A stretch of DNA of 64,000 nt, from positions 1,736,001 to 1,800,000 of the forward strand of contig NZ_CP051204.2 of assembly GCF_012516375.2 (NCBI RefSeq), written 5' to 3'. Origin of the DNA: Chitinophaga oryzae (GTDB taxonomy: Bacteria > Bacteroidota > Bacteroidia > Chitinophagales > Chitinophagaceae). Of this stretch, positions 62,940 through 64,000 are shown in pieces; position 1 is the first letter of the stretch; the number at the start of each line of letters is the position of its first letter. The translations under genes were made by a program, and so were the position numbers. Under the pieces are notes generated by a model. It was given only the letters and a program-made list of their open reading frames with translations, was not told the origin of the DNA and made no database searches.

Positions 62940-64000
62940 TTAGGCGCTGCAGGTAACACAACCTTCTTCCATGGTGCAGACAGCTCCCTCAGGGATGTCG
63001 TCGATGGATACGTCACCGCCTTTGGCGATAACGGGTTGGATCTGCTGGCCGCCTTGTTTTTCAACGGTGAACTGTACCGCCTGTGTAGCTGCCTGTGTAC
63101 GCAGGTAGTACATACCGGTTTTGAGGCCTTTTTTCCATGCGTAGAAGTGCATGGAGGTCAGCTTCGCGGCGGTAGGTGTGTCCACGAACAGGTTCAGGGA
63201 CTGTGACTGGCAGATGAACGCGCCGCGGTCGGCCGCCATGTCAATCAGGCTGCGTTGTTTGATTTCCCATACTGTTTTGTACAGTTCCTTGATGTTAGCC
63301 GGGATCTCTGCGATATTCTGGATAGAACCGTTGGCGGAAATGATTTTTGTTTTCATGTCATTATCCCACAGGCCCAGTTCCACGAGGTCTTTCAGCAGGT
63401 GTTTGTTCACCACCACAAACTCACCGCTCAGTACGCGGCGGGTGTAGATGTTGGAGGTGTACGGCTCGAAGCACTCGTTGTTGCCCAGGATCTGGGAAGT
63501 GGAGGCTGTCGGCATCGGCGCCAGCAGGAGGGAGTTTCGGATACCATCTTTGATGATGGATTTCTTCAGCGAATCCCAATCCCAGCGGGAAGACGGTGTT
63601 ACGTCCCACATATCGAACTGCAGGATGCCTTTGGAGGCGGGAGAGCCCGGGAAGGTTTCGTAGTGGCCGTCTTTTTTGGCGAGGTCGTTGGAAGCGGTAA
63701 GACCGGCGAAGTAGATGGTTTCAAATATTTCGCTGTTCAGTTTACGTGCTTCTTCGCTTTCGAAAGGATAACGCATCAGGATGAACGCATCGGCGAGGCC
63801 TTGTACGCCCAGGCCGATCGGGCGGTGGCGCAGGTTGCTGCGTTCTGCCTCTTCTACCGGGTAGTAGTTGTAGTCGATGATTTTGTTCAGGTTCAAAGTA
63901 GCCTGGTAGGTTACTTCAAACAGTTTCTGATGGTCAAACTGTCCTTCGTTCACGAAGCGGGGCAGCGCCAGGGAGGCGAGGTTACATACGGCCACTTCGT
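62940..64000 (-). CDS. nrdA: Ribonucleoside-diphosphate reductase large subunit, C-terminal part
   Basis: About 353 residues are visible; the gene continues beyond the window. The first visible residues, [16 protein letters not shown], contain the conserved NLxS block and the redox Cys of class I large subunits. [23 protein letters not shown] is the substrate-site signature, followed by radical-path tyrosines ([11 protein letters not shown]). The C-terminal tail has the redox pair in [12 protein letters not shown]. It makes deoxyribonucleotides. Read to the edge it has no stop. Confidence 0.95.
   Translation of the reverse strand, partial: EVAVCNLASLALPRFVNEGQFDHQKLFEVTYQATLNLNKIIDYNYYPVEEAERSNLRHRPIGLGVQGLADAFILMRYPFESEEARKLNSEIFETIYFAGLTASNDLAKKDGHYETFPGSPASKGILQFDMWDVTPSSRWDWDSLKKSIIKDGIRNSLLLAPMPTASTSQILGNNECFEPYTSNIYTRRVLSGEFVVVNKHLLKDLVELGLWDNDMKTKIISANGSIQNIAEIPANIKELYKTVWEIKQRSLIDMAADRGAFICQSQSLNLFVDTPTAAKLTSMHFYAWKKGLKTGMYYLRTQAATQAVQFTVEKQGGQQIQPVIAKGGDVSIDDIPEGAVCTMEEGCVTCSA

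Overview
The window comes from a member of the Bacteroidota, most likely a Chitinophaga-like member of the Chitinophagaceae. Several things point there. Promoters have the Bacteroidota -7 element TAnnTTTG with a TTTG about 17-19 bp upstream. The receptors are CarboxypepD_reg/TonB-dependent. Typical families are present: DUF2520, DUF2851, AsmA-like, SdpI, and RHS proteins whose core ends in DQDG instead of DPxG. GC content is moderate in the housekeeping part and clearly lower in the accessory patches.

Layout. 1-1931: two related small membrane-protein genes with an IS3-family element between them; its right end is present three times in tandem. 1991-4510: a TonB-dependent receptor behind a TPP riboswitch, so probably a thiamine-compound importer. 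4700-17200: housekeeping block with ssb, initiator tRNA-fMet, era, der, a small lipoprotein, a SirB1-like protein, topA, a DUF2520-kdsC-ubiA-maf cluster, and hom plus a metB-type gene behind a SAM-I riboswitch. 17600-21500: DUF2851, OsmC, an outer-membrane protein and lipA. 21500-27600: a possible structured RNA, then a TolC/adaptor/RND efflux operon. 27600-31550: SdpI, a large AsmA-like protein and trmH. Three kinds of short-period inverted repeats fill gaps between housekeeping genes.

31600-56200 is the accessory region. It starts with decayed and orphan small genes that look like immunity genes. A tight operon follows (34000-54084): an outer-membrane helix/barrel protein, an Fn3-like secreted protein, a lipoprotein, a 2219-residue SpvB/YD-like protein, a small exported protein, and a 2724-residue RHS protein whose tip looks like an R-S-ExE ADP-ribosyltransferase. 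A 112-codon gene overlapping the RHS stop codon by one base is the probable immunity gene. The two giants resemble the B and C halves of a Tc/RHS cocoon. Behind them lie two more tip/immunity cassettes without an RHS body, and each of the three cassettes ends in a convergent fragment of the same kind of regulator gene. This repeated cassette plan is the most interesting structure in the window.

56361-64000: a HEIGH-type secreted metallopeptidase, a two-gene SGNH-esterase operon sharing an N-terminal domain with a pseudogene at 33.5 kb, a lipoprotein gene broken by one amber codon, a second helix/barrel outer-membrane protein, and the C-terminal part of a class I ribonucleotide reductase large subunit running off the window.
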